Below, in pieces: positions 1 through 11,692 of a DNA stretch of 64,000 nucleotides (within the stretch, counting starts at the first letter, position 1; the number at the start of each line of letters is the position of its first letter). Both the position numbers and the translations under genes were made by a program. The notes below the pieces were generated by a model. That model was not told where the DNA came from. It did no database searches and was given only the letters and a program-made list of their open reading frames with translations. Source of the DNA: Chloranthus sessilifolius. Taxonomy: Eukaryota; Streptophyta; Magnoliopsida; Chloranthales; Chloranthaceae. The DNA is taken from NCBI GenBank assembly GCA_021018995.1, contig CM037588.1, positions 146,277,725 to 146,341,724 of the forward strand, read 5' to 3'.

Positions 1-638
1 GCTAAATCTTTTTGACGATGGGGTTCTAATGAACCCCATTCAAGGTATTCATTTATAATAATATAGATATATGATTGTGATATTGTTTTATCAATGAATG
101 CTTTAATAATTAATGCTATATTGCTCTTACAGATCTTGTGAATTCCGATTGTTATCTAAGGTATGGGTGCTAATCATGCATCCCCATAGTCTTAGATCTA
201 TAGTGTGGAATTTATACCAAGATTTTTATTGCCTACATTTGAGGCCTTAATTTATCGCCATTAGAGATCCTTTTTACGGTAATTGTTTGGCTCCATCTGT
301 TTTGCGGTTGTCGGAAGAGCATACACTTAGAAGTAGTTTTATGGATTGATTGTTTTAATTCTTCCATAAATATTTGATTGAGTTCAGTATTTATGTGTTG
401 TACATCTTGTCATAATATTATATCTTGACCAATAGATTTGTATTCCGTAAATGATAAACCAACGATGGAAGGATTTAGTATCATAATCCTCACTTTTTAA
501 TATCTGTTTAATTCCTTTTCTTGCCTAGTTGTAAATCTTATCACTCTCGCAAAAATAGTAAGCTAGTTAAATATTGCTTCCAATCTGTGATTATTCTTCT
601 GATTAATTGTTATTTTCTCCACATAATTTTCTAACAAA
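1..638. other. AT-rich sequence, no gene recognised
   Basis: No reading frame of convincing length or similarity is visible on either strand. The right-hand part leads directly into an Athila-like LTR tail, so some of this stretch may be the upstream part of the same degraded LTR. I could not find a start boundary or a target-site duplication for it. Confidence 0.4.
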
Positions 639-720
639 TCCTCGTGGGAACGATCTCGTACTTCATTGATCTATTACTAAAATCGATTCGTGCGCTTGCG
701 AGTACAATTTTATTTTCACA
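639..720 (+). repeat. Athila-like LTR 3' tail fragment
   Basis: The stretch reads CTCGTGGGAACGATCTCGTA, then a short AT-rich spacer, then CGATTCGTGCGCTTGCGAGT. The same two blocks occur in reverse complement at the ends of both element A LTRs (near 21055-21120 and 31540-31610). A looser version ends each element F LTR (near 7920, 10040 and 17465). It is therefore the terminal part of an Athila-type LTR in plus orientation. No tRNA-Asp primer site follows it, so it is a solo or truncated LTR. The short minus-strand reading frame across it is not a gene. Confidence 0.6.
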
Positions 721-1183
721 ACAACTGCGCTTCCCAAGGAAAAGATTCTGTAGTAACTTGAATGTACTTCGTGTGGCAGTCCATACTACATAGAGGTGCT
801 GCATTCGTATGTGGACACCTACATTCCGAGTTTCAAGTGACCGTAAAAGAAACCTCACTATAATCAAGGTCTAAGGGTCGAATCTCATATCTTAACTCTT
901 ATCTTATCCTATCATATTAAAACGTGGAGATGATAGGATTACTGAATATGCCACCTTATATGAGGCTGCATTGAATTCGCACTCACCATATTCGTCATGA
1001 TGTCCTATACCACCATAAGTTGTGAGGCATTTGAATACGATATATTATTCGTTTCGATACCATTTCAACGAATCATCACGTCTAAGCGTAAGCATGATCT
1101 CAAACTCGTGTACATATGACCTAGCATATCCATAACTCGTACAACATAAATAAGATAGAAGCATAAGACTATATTACTTACAG
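721..1183. other. Degraded sequence, possibly left part of an old Tekay-like LTR
   Basis: No gene is seen. The segment directly abuts the solo LTR at 1184. By position it may continue into the LTR remnant that resumes at 4874. This is an inference from the insertion geometry, not from a confirmed boundary. Confidence 0.3.
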
Positions 1184-2159
1184 TGTGAAACAACCCATAT
1201 TTTCCCTACACAGATTTTTGGGATGATTTTTTTGTTTAGCTAACAAGGAAAACTCAGACCGCTAGATCGTAGATCACAATCTAAAAATAAAATACTTGGT
1301 ACGTCCACATATAAGCGCAGAAAACAAGGTAGATATACATATAGTAGAATTAAAATCAAATCTCCATTTCTACATAGAGAACACATAATTCAAGAGAAAC
1401 AACAAAACCATTGGTGATTGCCGACCATCACTTCAATAGTGGCGTACAAATGTACGTACAAAAATTGATTCTGTAGTTATATAACCCACCTAGATGCACC
1501 AAGTCAGAAATCTACAACCCCCAAAATCTTACCAATGTTCACAAGCCCCAATCTATGGGTGAAATCCTCAGACGGAAGATCTCCTTCTTCCGCTACGCAA
1601 AATTAGACTTTCCTCAAGTCTGGTGTCCTGAGCAAGTGTTATACCTATGATGTATAGTCGGGGTGATATAACAGTCTAAGCTTAGTAAGGAAAAAATTAA
1701 TACCAAGTACATCTTATCAGATCAATGCATAGATTCAATGACCATAAATCAGAAAACATTTTCAGGTCAAAACAGAAGCCGACTTTCAAAACATTTTTCA
1801 TATCAAACCAAAAGCTAACTTTCAAAAGCATTTTTCATATCAAAATCGAAGCTGACTTTCGTATTGAAAACAAAAAATTGATTTCAGAATCATTTCATGT
1901 CGAAAACAGAGCCGAATTTCAAGTCCAGATTCGAAGCTCAATTATTGGATTCAAAGTCGATTATTAGAGTTCAAAATCAAGGTTCACTATTAGAGTTCTA
2001 ATTATTAAATTCGGATTCAAAATTTCAGATTTAGAGTTCTTATTCCACTTCGTATTCAATTTCACAACCTTCCGGATTCAGTTATTCCCTTTCCAATTAC
2101 TTGCTACTTATCAAGTAATGCATGGCTTAAATTGATTTACGGAGTTCGGTTCACTTATA

Positions 2160-2580
2160 TGACTTACGCATTTGATTCACGGATATCCAGCTGTACCGGT
2201 TTGATTCACGGATTACCCATCGTGCCAGTTTTATTCACTTACATATAATCCGCCCTAGCGGTCCATAATTATATGAGTAATCCACCCTAGCGGTCCACAG
2301 ATATACATATAATATGCCCTAGCGGTCCACAGATATACATATAATCCACCCTAGTGGTCCATAGTGTGTACATATAATCCGCCATAGTAGTCCACTTCAA
2401 TTTACCTGACTTATTATTCAATTCATGGATATGTTGTTGTGCCAGTTCGATTCACGGATTAACTGTTGTACCAATTCGATTCACAGATATGCCACCGTGC
2501 CGGTTCAATTCAATGATTAACTGTCGTACTGATTCAATTCACGGATATACCGTAGTGCCGATTCGATTCACGTACTCATT
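2160..2580. repeat. Tandem module based on CACGGATAT / CCGTGCCGGT, plus CCTAGCGGTCC repeats
   Basis: Units such as GATTCACGGATATGCCACCG recur with varied spacing from 2175 to 2570. In the middle (about 2240-2395) lies a second series of CCCTAGCGGTCC units spaced roughly 35-50 bp apart and separated by ACATATAAT. The CACGGATAT...CCGTG module also occurs in the LTRs of elements B, C and D, which ties this LTR to the same broad family. Confidence 0.65.
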
Positions 2581-2619
2581 TATATCAAATCAGATTTTAT
2601 ATTCATTTTCATATTCAAG

Positions 2620-3060
2620 GTCCATAGGATTCTAATTCAAGGTTCATGTTCAATGTTCAACGGATTCCATTTCAAAGTTCGTGTTCAAGTTTCAAACTGG
2701 CGTTCAGAGTTCAAAAGTCAAGTTCGGATTCAAGGTTTCAGAGTTCAAAGTTCATGTTCAAAGCTCATGTTCGAAGTTCATATAAAAAATGTATATTCAA
2801 AGTCTTAAAGGCTTCAAATTCAGGTTCAATGTTCATATTTACATTTACATTTACATTCTAAGTTCAAAGTTCATGTTTGTACTTATATTCAGAGTTCATA
2901 TCAGATTCAAAGTTCATGTTCATAATCGATTCCAGGGTTCGTATTCAGAAAGCAAAGTTCTAAGTTCACATTCAAAGATTCGAATTTAAATTCAATTACT
3001 CAAGTTCAAAGCTTTCAATATTTTCAAAGGTTTCGTTTCTTTTCAAAGGATTGAAATACA
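2620..3060. repeat. Degenerate repeat of TTCAAAGTTCATG-type units
   Basis: About 440 bp built from short variants of TTCAAAGTTC and TTCATGTTCAA, repeated every 10-25 bp. Short frames across it are low-complexity artefacts. No function is apparent. Confidence 0.7.
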
Positions 3061-4873
3061 AGTTGATTTTTCACAATTTTCGAACATTCAAAAACAGTTA
3101 CAAACCATTCAAATACATCATACAAATTTATGAATCGAAATCTAATGTAATTGAGCATCAAATTTTCCCCTACCTCGGTTTGATGTCTTGCGAAAGCAAA
3201 ATATGAAAATCCTCACAAGCGGCCTCCAAGCGGACTTCAACTTTCAATCTACATCATAACACATTTATATGCTACATGTTAATGACTAAAAGACCAAACA
3301 TGTAGAAGTTCCTAAGTCTTTTCTCAAAACTAAGGCGGAAATGGCAAGTTCGTGCTAACTTAGAACATGACCTAACTTCCCGATCAATTTTGTACCTCAA
3401 AATATTTGATTCATGAGTTATTTAATTTCATACAAGTTATAGATCTTGTTGTCCTCTTTCCAACGCCACAAGAATCGTGTCAATCCGAGTTCGGAGCAAA
3501 AAGTTACGATCAAAATACCGAGATAGTGTCAGTCCTTCGATCACTATCGCGCGAGCGACTTTCCAAATTCACGCAAGCGACTATTTTCAGCACTTTTTTG
3601 CTTGCTTTCTGATGGCATTTTGCCCATGCAAGTTTCCAACTCGTGTGCATGACTATGAATGATTTTTGCGTGTTTTCCCGTTTAAAAACCCATTTTTCTC
3701 CCACAAATTCCATAAAAATCTCCAAAAATCATTAACGCACATTCCAAATCATCCACAACTCAAACTAAACTTAATCTATACCATTTAAACTTGAATCAAA
3801 TACTCATTTACCTCCTTAGATCATGTGAGAAATCAGCTCTCTTTGCTTTTTATTCACCCGATTGTTTGGAAACCCTTGATTCCTTCGATCGTAGTGGTGG
3901 AGATCGAACCTCCTCAACCTTCACGAGGTATCTAACTACCCCACGGCTCTCTCTCTCTCTCGACCGATCTAGAGCAAGATCTAAATAGTTTGGGTTTCAA
4001 ATGGAAGGAACCCTCTCGCTCTTCACGGATCGCAACCATGTGTAAGATCGATGCTCTCTTGCATCAATGATCAAAGAAAATGGGGGATTTGAGCTGAAGA
4101 TCAATAACGAAATCAGGGTCTCTGTGTGCAAGGAGGCTCACGTGATGAGCAAAGCCCTCCCTCTCTTCTTTCTCCCAATTTTTTTTTTCTTTTCTTTCTC
4201 TTGCCAATGAAATGGCTCACGTGAGAAGCCTTGTATCTAACTAAGGGCTTGCTTCAATGTGAAGCAAGCACACCAAATGTATGTGTTAGTTCTCATCCAA
4301 AGAGGGTTTGGGTTTGTTGTGAAGCTAAACCACCCAAAGTAGGTATTAGCTCCTTATCCAAAGGAAGGCTTGGTTCGGTGTTAAGCGCGCATACTAAATA
4401 TGTGTATAAGCTTTTATTCAATGGTTCTAAACGAGATCTGATCCACTTAACTTTTGGGACCTACTTAGGTGCTAAGCCGGTATACCGTGGTTTGGTACAC
4501 GGGCCTCTTGTCAAGGGTCAAAAACACAAGGTCCAGCCTCAATACTCACACGAACTTTCATTCTTATTAATTATTTATCCTAAAAATTCAAAGTGGCATC
4601 GTGCGACCTGCCGAACACATATACTTGGTTGGGTGCCACGTGATAAGTTCTTATTAGGCTCGGGTTCGTGTACAACATGCACAAACATGCCTACACTTAC
4701 ATAGGGTACGAGTTGACATTTAATGTTCTTGGTGCGTTCCCCTAATTATAACAAGTGGGGTTTGAGGCCACGTTACCTAGGTCAAATGTTTGACTCAGGT
4801 CAAATCAATCAAAAGGTGGCATTCTCGTCAAAGGTCAACGATTCAATATTTATGAAAATTTTGGGTTGTTACA

Positions 4874-6424
4874 TACAAAATAGATTTACATTCAGATTTT
4901 GTTATATTTATGCGTATATATATTTATATATCATATTAATATAAATATAGAATATGATAGTTATTACTATATATTCGAAAACGTGGAGGTCAGAGTTCAA
5001 TTTTTACGAGAGCATCGAATTTCTAACTCTTCATATTATCGAAGAGGTCGCGTTGAAGGAAAAAAATTGATATATATATATATTACTATGATTGAATGCT
5101 TAAATTGAAAGGTATTGCAATTTATAATTAGGTAAATCACGACCATCGATCAAAACCTACTTGTTATTAATTTGCATTAAAGTTTTGGTCATGATAAAGT
5201 GAAATTATAAGGTAAAATTTGATGTATGCTCAGACAAGAATTGATCAATCGGATTTGAAATTTGATCGATCTAAATTATAAATTAATATCAATTAGGGTC
5301 AGAATCGATCAATCGATTTTATAAATTGATCGATTGAAATTAGATCAAGCAATTCACTTAGTTTTGTTCAGGATCGATCGATCGGAAATTATAATCGATC
5401 AAATTTAAAGTAAATAGATAAATCAATTCTATTCAAAATCGATCGATCGGACATAAGAAATAGATCGATCGAAAATATAATGCAAAGAAGGCATTTGGTT
5501 CGATTCATAATCGATCAATCGGTCTAAAAATCGATCAATCAAAAAAAAAAAGTACATATATATAAATATGTATATATATATATAATGGCCTCAGTGCAGA
5601 ATCGATCATAACAACTTGGAATTGATCGATCGGCTATAGAATGAAAATATGCATAGTCATTCGGTCCAGAATCGATCGATCAAATAATAGAATCGATCGG
5701 CTATTAATAGTAAATATGTAAATTTGGTTTGGTTCGAAATCGATCGATCAAAAATACAAATCGATCGATCAGTCATAAGATTTATGAAACTGTTAGGGTT
5801 CCGAAAAATAAGATCCAAAAAGAAGAGACGTAATTAACATAAATAAAATAAACAAAATTTATAACTAAGGTTAGTCATTTCATTATTTTTATGTCAATAT
5901 TTATAACAAAAATAGGCAGGTTTATTTTTATTTAGCTCGTCGATACGCAATCGAACGTACCCTATACGACGTGAATTGAGAAGAACAAAATGGATTGATG
6001 GGAACTCACCTGTTGAAGCATAAATGGTAGATCTACGACGATTAGAGTTGAATAGATCGACGTCCAACTCGATAACTCGTCCAAGGTTTCTTCTATTCCT
6101 TCCTCTTCAATCTTGATGGTGGAAATAGATCGCGGTGATTCTCGTAAAAGAACACACGAAAGTTTTGAGGGAAGCTATTAGAGAGTTAGGAAGGGTGAGT
6201 TGAGAAGGAGTTGGGACGGCTAGGGTTTCTTAAGAGAAGAAGAGAATAAGAGACGTTTAAGGTTTCTTAAGAGAAGAAGAATAAGAAAAGAAGAAAAGGG
6301 TTAGGTACTTAAATAGAGTTTTCTAAAATAGGATAGGTTCCGGCGTAGAGCGCTAATAATGTGCATAGTGCAAAACACATCTAACACCATTAAAATATAA
6401 TTAAGAAAATCTGGGTCACTATAG
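4874..6424 (-). repeat. Old Tekay-like LTR remnant interrupted by the solo LTR
   Basis: The right end reads TCTGGGTCACTATAG, which on the minus strand is CTATAGTGACCCAGA and resembles a mutated TGTAGTGACCC LTR start. The interior carries an array of TCGATCGATCG palindromes like that in element B. The leader-like part (about 5990-6320) is rich in GAAGAAG. The assignment rests on these shared features. The left boundary is not resolved and no duplication was found. Confidence 0.4.
5225..5785. repeat. Array of TCGAT-CG-ATCGA palindromes
   Basis: At least fifteen full or one-mismatch copies of ATCGATCGATCGG or ATCGATCAATCGG lie in about 560 bp, separated by AT-rich spacers of 10-60 bp. The form matches the CG-centred palindromes of element B rather than the TA-centred ones of C and D. 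No reading frame uses them. Confidence 0.7.
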
Positions 6425-6627
6425 CTAAGCACAAATTGAACAAGAACCATTTTTCCTTCTTTGGAGATCATTTTGCTTTTCCACGCACTAAGTCTATTCC
6501 TAACCTTAGAAATGACAGGATCTTAATTGGATGCTTTTAATTTTCTAACCCTGATGGGAATGCCGAGATATTTAAAGGGAAAATGGGTCGCAACAAATTT
6601 GGATCCAATAGCCCATCTATTTAAGGC

Positions 6628-8010
6628 GGATCAGTCACATAATTTACCATTTTATCACTCTTAACTTAGCTATGCTAGACCTTAGTTTGGTACTAATGAT
6701 ATATTGATGTGCAGATATTTAGATTAGATAGCAGAAAAGAGCCAAAGTGTTAATCTTTGTCAAAATGAACTCAAAAAGCAGCAAGAATGAAGATTGCTCG
6801 TAAATATGACCTAATCGTGTTTAAGGACCATTCTAAAAGCCAATTCATAAAAAATATGATTGGACGAAGTATAAAGAAGAAGAGAAATCGTAATCTCAGA
6901 AGAAGACGCTTGAGACTGGAGAAATCGTATTGAGATACGATCGATCAAAAGTGCTAGGAATCGTACTTAATAAAGAAGAAGAAATCGTATTTTATAATTT
7001 TGCAAAAGCTCACATGATGTTGTTGAACATTTGTGAGATACACCGCCATGGAAAAAATTAGAAGTTCACCTGAATTAGAAGTTCTATAATCCACGGATCT
7101 GAGAAGATTGACAAAAGAAGTCTAGAAGATCTTTGCTGTTGAAAATAAGGAGAAGAATCCCGCGGGCATCTACTATCTAAAACAAGGAAGATTAAGATTA
7201 TAAGTTTTATTATTTTAGAAATCTTTTGTTTTTAGTAGTTTACTTTATTTAGAATTCGAATAATGTAACCAACCCCTTATGATCTATAAATAAGAGGGCT
7301 CGACATAGAGAAAAACTTATCAACAGAATTCTCAGCATCAATTGACGAATGAGGTTGGGAATCCTGATGATTACTTAGTTTAGGTATCCAAGGTTTCTCG
7401 AGAGCAATTGCCGACTGTGATCGGAGACTGGAAGATTAGAGTAGAGTATCTGTAGTTACTCATAAGCAATTGATGACTACAATTGGGAGATGAAAGATCT
7501 TTTTATTTGCTTTCTAGTTTAGACTTGCTTTCATGCAATTTATTGCTTTGTAAACATCTAATAGTTCTTGATTTTAATTGACGCCTAAGATTAAGAATTT
7601 ACAGATTAGTGCAATGGTATTTTCTTTTCCATATTCAATTTTTTCAGTGTTTGATTGACGCCGAAACTCTGGAGAGTTGTAGATTAGTATAAAACTATAT
7701 TAAAGAATTCTAGTTTCTGATTGACGACCAAAATCTGGAAGGTTGAGATATAGTGTAACGGTATTTTAATTTTCATAGATATTTGAGAACCAAAGGAGAC
7801 TGATTGACGACTAGGACCCAAAAGTTTGAAGATTTAAATTTATTTTCTTGCACTTAGTTTAATTAAAAATCCATTCTTTATTCTTTAAAGGCAAATAAAA
7901 GTATTGAAATTTTTTACCTTCCTCGTAGGAATTATCCTATCGCTAGTACTATGATTTTCATTGTGCGCTTTCAATAGGTTAAGACGATCGCTTCTTTATC
8001 TTTTATAGGT
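6628..8010 (+). repeat. Element F 5' LTR
   Basis: Aligned by eye with 8726-10127 and 16196-17565. The expected TG start is mutated to GG (GGATCAGTCAC). The end was set by aligning the 27 nt that follow GGTTAAG in all three copies. A degenerate candidate primer site (TTGGAGTGGCTGATTGAAGG) starts a few bases later and only loosely resembles the tRNA-Asp site of element A. The LTR contains repeated TTGACGACT / ATTGACGCC stretches, each followed by a segment near AGATTAG. Confidence 0.7.
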
Positions 8011-8339
8011 TTATTTGGAGTGGCTGATTGAAGGTTTCAACACTTCTTCTGACTATAGAAGCTAGAGACTCAGATTTTTTTTCTCTCACTACTTTCTAAA
8101 TAAAAATCAGATAAAATTAAAAGGACAAAAATACATATCTCTGGTGTATGCATCACACTCGATCTTGAAATTTAAAACTTTATGTGTGTGATCCAAAAAT
8201 CAAAAGGGCTCCCTTGCGTAACTAAGCATCTAGCCAATTTTTCGAAAGAGAATCCTGAACAATGTTTGATGATCACCCTATTCAGACACATTTTAGCCCA
8301 GTTACTTTGACCGCTCCCTCTTGTATAGTCATACCGGAG

Positions 8340-8725
8340 GTAGTGTTTGGTCAAACCTATGAGATCAAGCTTTACCTACTTTTCATAGGCTTGATCGAGA
8401 GGATCCCTATCAACACCTAAGGAATTGTATAGAACTTTGGACCATGTTATAATTGTCAGCAACTAATGATAAGGTCGTTAAATTACGGTTGTTACCCTTC
8501 TCTCTCAAGGATAGAGTGAAAGCGTGGCTAATCTCGTTGCCCGTTAGAAGTATGACAACTTGGGAAGGACTTCAATCTAAGTTTTTGGATGAGTACTTTC
8601 CGATTGGTAAAACCAATCAAATTCGCCAAGTAATTCAAGACTTCAAGCAATTGCCTGGAGAACTATTTCATGAGAGTTGAGAATGCATTAAGGATTTATT
8701 GAGAAAATGTCCCCATCATGACGTG
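8340..8725 (+). pseudogene. gag: Element F gag, first part (capsid region)
   Basis: The frame at 8453-8680 contains the motifs FSLKDRVKAWLISLP and TTWEGLQSKFLDEYFP. These match the capsid part of element A gag (FSIKDKAKAWLNSLP, TTWDQMVKKFLSKFFP). A stop follows at 8678, after which the frame continues as a leucine-rich segment ending RKCPHH, where the solo LTR interrupts it. Gag forms the particle in which the RNA is copied. This copy is broken by a stop and by an insertion and cannot make a full protein. The upstream start is not clear. Confidence 0.75.
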
Positions 8726-10127
8726 TGATCAGTCACAGAATATACCATCTTATCACCCTTAACTTAGTAATGCTAGACCCCAGTTTGCTACTAATGTAAT
8801 ACTGATGTACAGATATTAAGAATAAATAGTAAAAGAAAACCAAAGTATTAAATCTTCGTCAAAATGAACTCATAAAGCAGTAAGAAAGTTGATTAAACGT
8901 AAAAGACGATTCAACGCATGATTAAAGCCAGAAATCATACTTTGCGATTGAACGAAAGAGAAACAAGAAATTTTAATTTACGATTCTTCAAATGATATTT
9001 CAGGCGGATTGCGATACAAAAGAGAAATGCGATCGTTCATACTAGAAAATAGTACCGAGAATTATGAGCTGAAAAGAGAAAATCGTGATTTATGATTTTA
9101 CAGATTAAAGACTCTTGTTGTTGTTGATCACATGAGAGCTACATCGTCATGCACGAAATTAGAAGATTATTCAAATTAGAAGATTGAGAAGAAAGACTCC
9201 TAAAGATCTCTACTGCTACTAAAAGAAGGAACAATCAAGAACGTATCAACTATTCAAAGCAGGGAAGAACTAGAATTAGAAGTAGAGTTATATTAGGAAA
9301 CTTTTGTTCTTAATAGTTTCTTTTATTAGGATTAGATTAAAGTAAACTGAATCCTTATGATCTATAAATAAGAGAGCTCGGCATAGGAGAAGAGTTATCG
9401 AATGAACTCTCAACATCAATTGACGACTGAGGTTGGGTTTTCTTCCGATAAATTTTAGTTTAGTTTAGATATCCAAAGTTTCTCGAGAGCAATTGACGAC
9501 TATAATTAGGAGTTGGAAGATTAGAGTAGAGTATCTGTAGTTTCTCAGGAGCTATTGACGTCTGTGACTGAGAGATAAAAGATATTTTTATTGCTTTTTA
9601 GTTTAGATTTATTTTTTGCACTTTTACTGCTTTGTAAACATCTAAAAGTTTTTTATTTGAATTGATAACTCAGATTGAGAATTTGGAGATTAGTGTAACG
9701 GTTTTTACTTTTCCATTTTCAATTTTCTTAAGTTTGATTGACGTCCAAATTTTAGGAAGATTGTTGATTAGATTAAATCTATGTTAAGGAAATTTAGTAT
9801 TTGATTGACGCCCAAATTCTAGAAAACTGCAATACGGTGTAACGATACTTTAATTTTATAAATATCCGAGCACTGAAGGATTGTGATTGACGACCATAAT
9901 CTGGAAGGAGGATTTAGATTTATTTTCTATAATTAGTTTAAATAAACCATTCTTTTATTCATATTTCTCCCATAATTTAGAATCTTACAAGACAAATATA
10001 AGTTTTTAGAAGAAATAGAGTTTATGAGATAATCACTTCCTCATGGGAACGATCCTATACTATTACTGCAATTTTCGTTGTACGCTTGCAACAGGTTAAG
10101 ACTTTAGTATGAATTTAGAGCACATCA
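8726..10127 (+). mobile_element. Solo LTR of the element F family inserted in gag
   Basis: It begins TGATCAGTCAC and ends GCACATCA, and is flanked by a perfect duplication ACGTG (8721-8725 and 10128-10132). It is collinear with both LTRs of element F. No internal sequence is present, so it is a solo LTR. Its clean ends give the best family boundary and were used to fix the ends of the other two copies. A copy of the same family thus inserted into F after F was in place, then recombined to a solo LTR. Confidence 0.85.
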
Positions 10128-11040
10128 ACGTGCCAAACTGGTCTATTGCGCAGAGTTTCTATCAAGGGTACCGAAACCAACCAGTCTACGATTGATGTCG
10201 TAAATTGAGGAGCCTTCATGGCTCAGAATGGTCAGCAGTCTTGGAATTTGTTTGAGAAACTAGCTGATAATTCAAAGCAGAAATAAGCCCTGCTTAGGTC
10301 TAGCCCGGATGTAATTTGCCACATCCCTCTCACTAGGGGTGGTATTTACGATGTCAGTAAGGACAAAGTAAAGAGGGAGGATGATATTGATGCTAAAGTT
10401 GCAATTCTGGATTGGAGAATAGCAACTTTAATGACTGCTAAACCTAGCACCCCGGAAAGACCAACGACAGTATGTTCAATTTGCCATAGCCTAACACATG
10501 CTATAGTCGATTGCCCAGCTATGCCATTATACCCAAATGCAGTGGAAAAAGAACAAGCAATGACATTCCAAAGGGAGGATTACGAGAATTCACACAACCC
10601 GTCATGAAGGAACCATCGTGGATTTAATTATGATTCTACAAGTGGGGCACAACTAGCACCACTTGTTGTGCAACCACGATACCCCCCTGCACAAAATTTC
10701 CACCAAAGACCACAAGTGCGTACTATGCAGCCACATATTGGACCATAGAGCAATGTACCTGATGCCACGGTTATCCAGATCCTTCGGGACCTACAAAGGC
10801 AGTCACATCAGCACTTTAGAGACTTATCTCAGCTTGCTCGGTTTTCTCAAGTACTGTACTCACATACCCAATCCATCATGAAGTTGGAGGGTCAGATTGA
10901 TCAATTAGCTTCATAGATGGCAAAAAGAGAAAGTGGCCAATTACTAGAACTACCAGTAAGCAATCAAAGAGGACAATCTTTCCTGGGGGAGACATCTCCA
11001 CTAATCAAAATTGAAATCCACAAGGACCTGTCAAGCTACT
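10128..11040 (+). pseudogene. gag: Element F gag, second part with CCHC zinc knuckle
   Basis: Gag resumes after the solo LTR with NWSIAQSFYQGLPKPT, matching the LVQCFYNGLSQPN region of element A gag. Near 10470-10520 the translation VCSICHSLTHAIVDCPAM gives a CX2CX4HX4C zinc knuckle, the nucleocapsid RNA-binding motif. Near 10880-10970 the segment EGQIDQLAS...MAKRESGQL matches the gag C-terminal region of element A (IGQLATFLCEREKGS). Several stops and frame changes make it a pseudogene. Nothing like protease follows it. Confidence 0.7.
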
Positions 11041-11692
11041 GACTCACCTATAGCACCCCCTGTAAATTATGTAAACTATTTTTCTTCTTGTTTTGAAAAT
11101 TTTATAAGGAACTATTGTACGATTCAACTTGTTGATAAACATGATCAATCGTAAAGTATGTCCCACTATATACTATTATATTATAAACGAACGTATGGAT
11201 TTATGAGCGCACGTAGTCCCTCCTGATATAAAGTCTGAAAGCCAAGTCTTAGTGATTACGATTTGACTTGTACGAGAGTTTGAACCTACGAGAGCTAAAA
11301 AGCTAGAGTTGAACAGACGACTCTAGGTTACATGTACGAGTGATGACCAATTCAGCATGTCACCATTGAAATAGGGCCTACATATTCGCGAGAGGAGATG
11401 TTGGCCCCATTTTCGAATTCCCCAATATCCACCCCTTTCCCTTCTCCCTCCAGTATTTCAAAGCTTCTTGTGCCAACCATAACCTTTTTTTTTTATACCC
11501 ACCTTGGGTTTGCCTTTTCCATCCCGAAACGCTACCGACTATCTTTTTAGAATAGGGTTTGAACATCAATAAGCAAGGAGGGTAATGATTCTCATTCTTA
11601 ATCGGTTGGATCCTTCAGAAACCCTTTTGATTCGGCAAGTATTATGATTTATTAATTGATTTTATGTGACACTGCAGAAGAGAAACGGTATC
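11041..11692 (+). other. Element F spacer between gag and aORF
   Basis: About 650 bp without a recognised coding region. It holds a TATA-like stretch (CTATATACTATTATATTATA, near 11166). Just before the putative aORF start it has a candidate 3' splice site (ATTTTATGTGACACTGCAG, ending near 11677). These could belong to a separate aORF promoter and leader, but no upstream splice partner was fixed. Confidence 0.35.

Larger units (their letters stand above)
1184..4873 (-). mobile_element. Solo LTR, about 3.7 kb, Tekay-like, minus orientation
   Basis: The segment begins TGTGAAACAACCC and ends GGGTTGTTACA. Read on the minus strand this is TGTAACAACCC to GGGTTGTTTCACA, the TG...CA termini and CAACCC type seen in the Tekay-like LTRs of this window. 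Flanks are TACAG on the left and TACAA on the right, a 4-of-5 match to a duplication. No polypurine tract lies to the right and no primer site to the left, and no gag or pol is present. The simplest reading is a solo LTR left by LTR-LTR recombination. The interior holds two low-complexity repeat blocks. At 3.7 kb it is long for an LTR, so a composite is possible. Confidence 0.6.

Noticed and set aside
4231..4704. 157-codon plus-strand ORF inside the solo LTR
   Set aside because: It lies antisense in an LTR-like region, resembles no domain, and nothing else supports coding.
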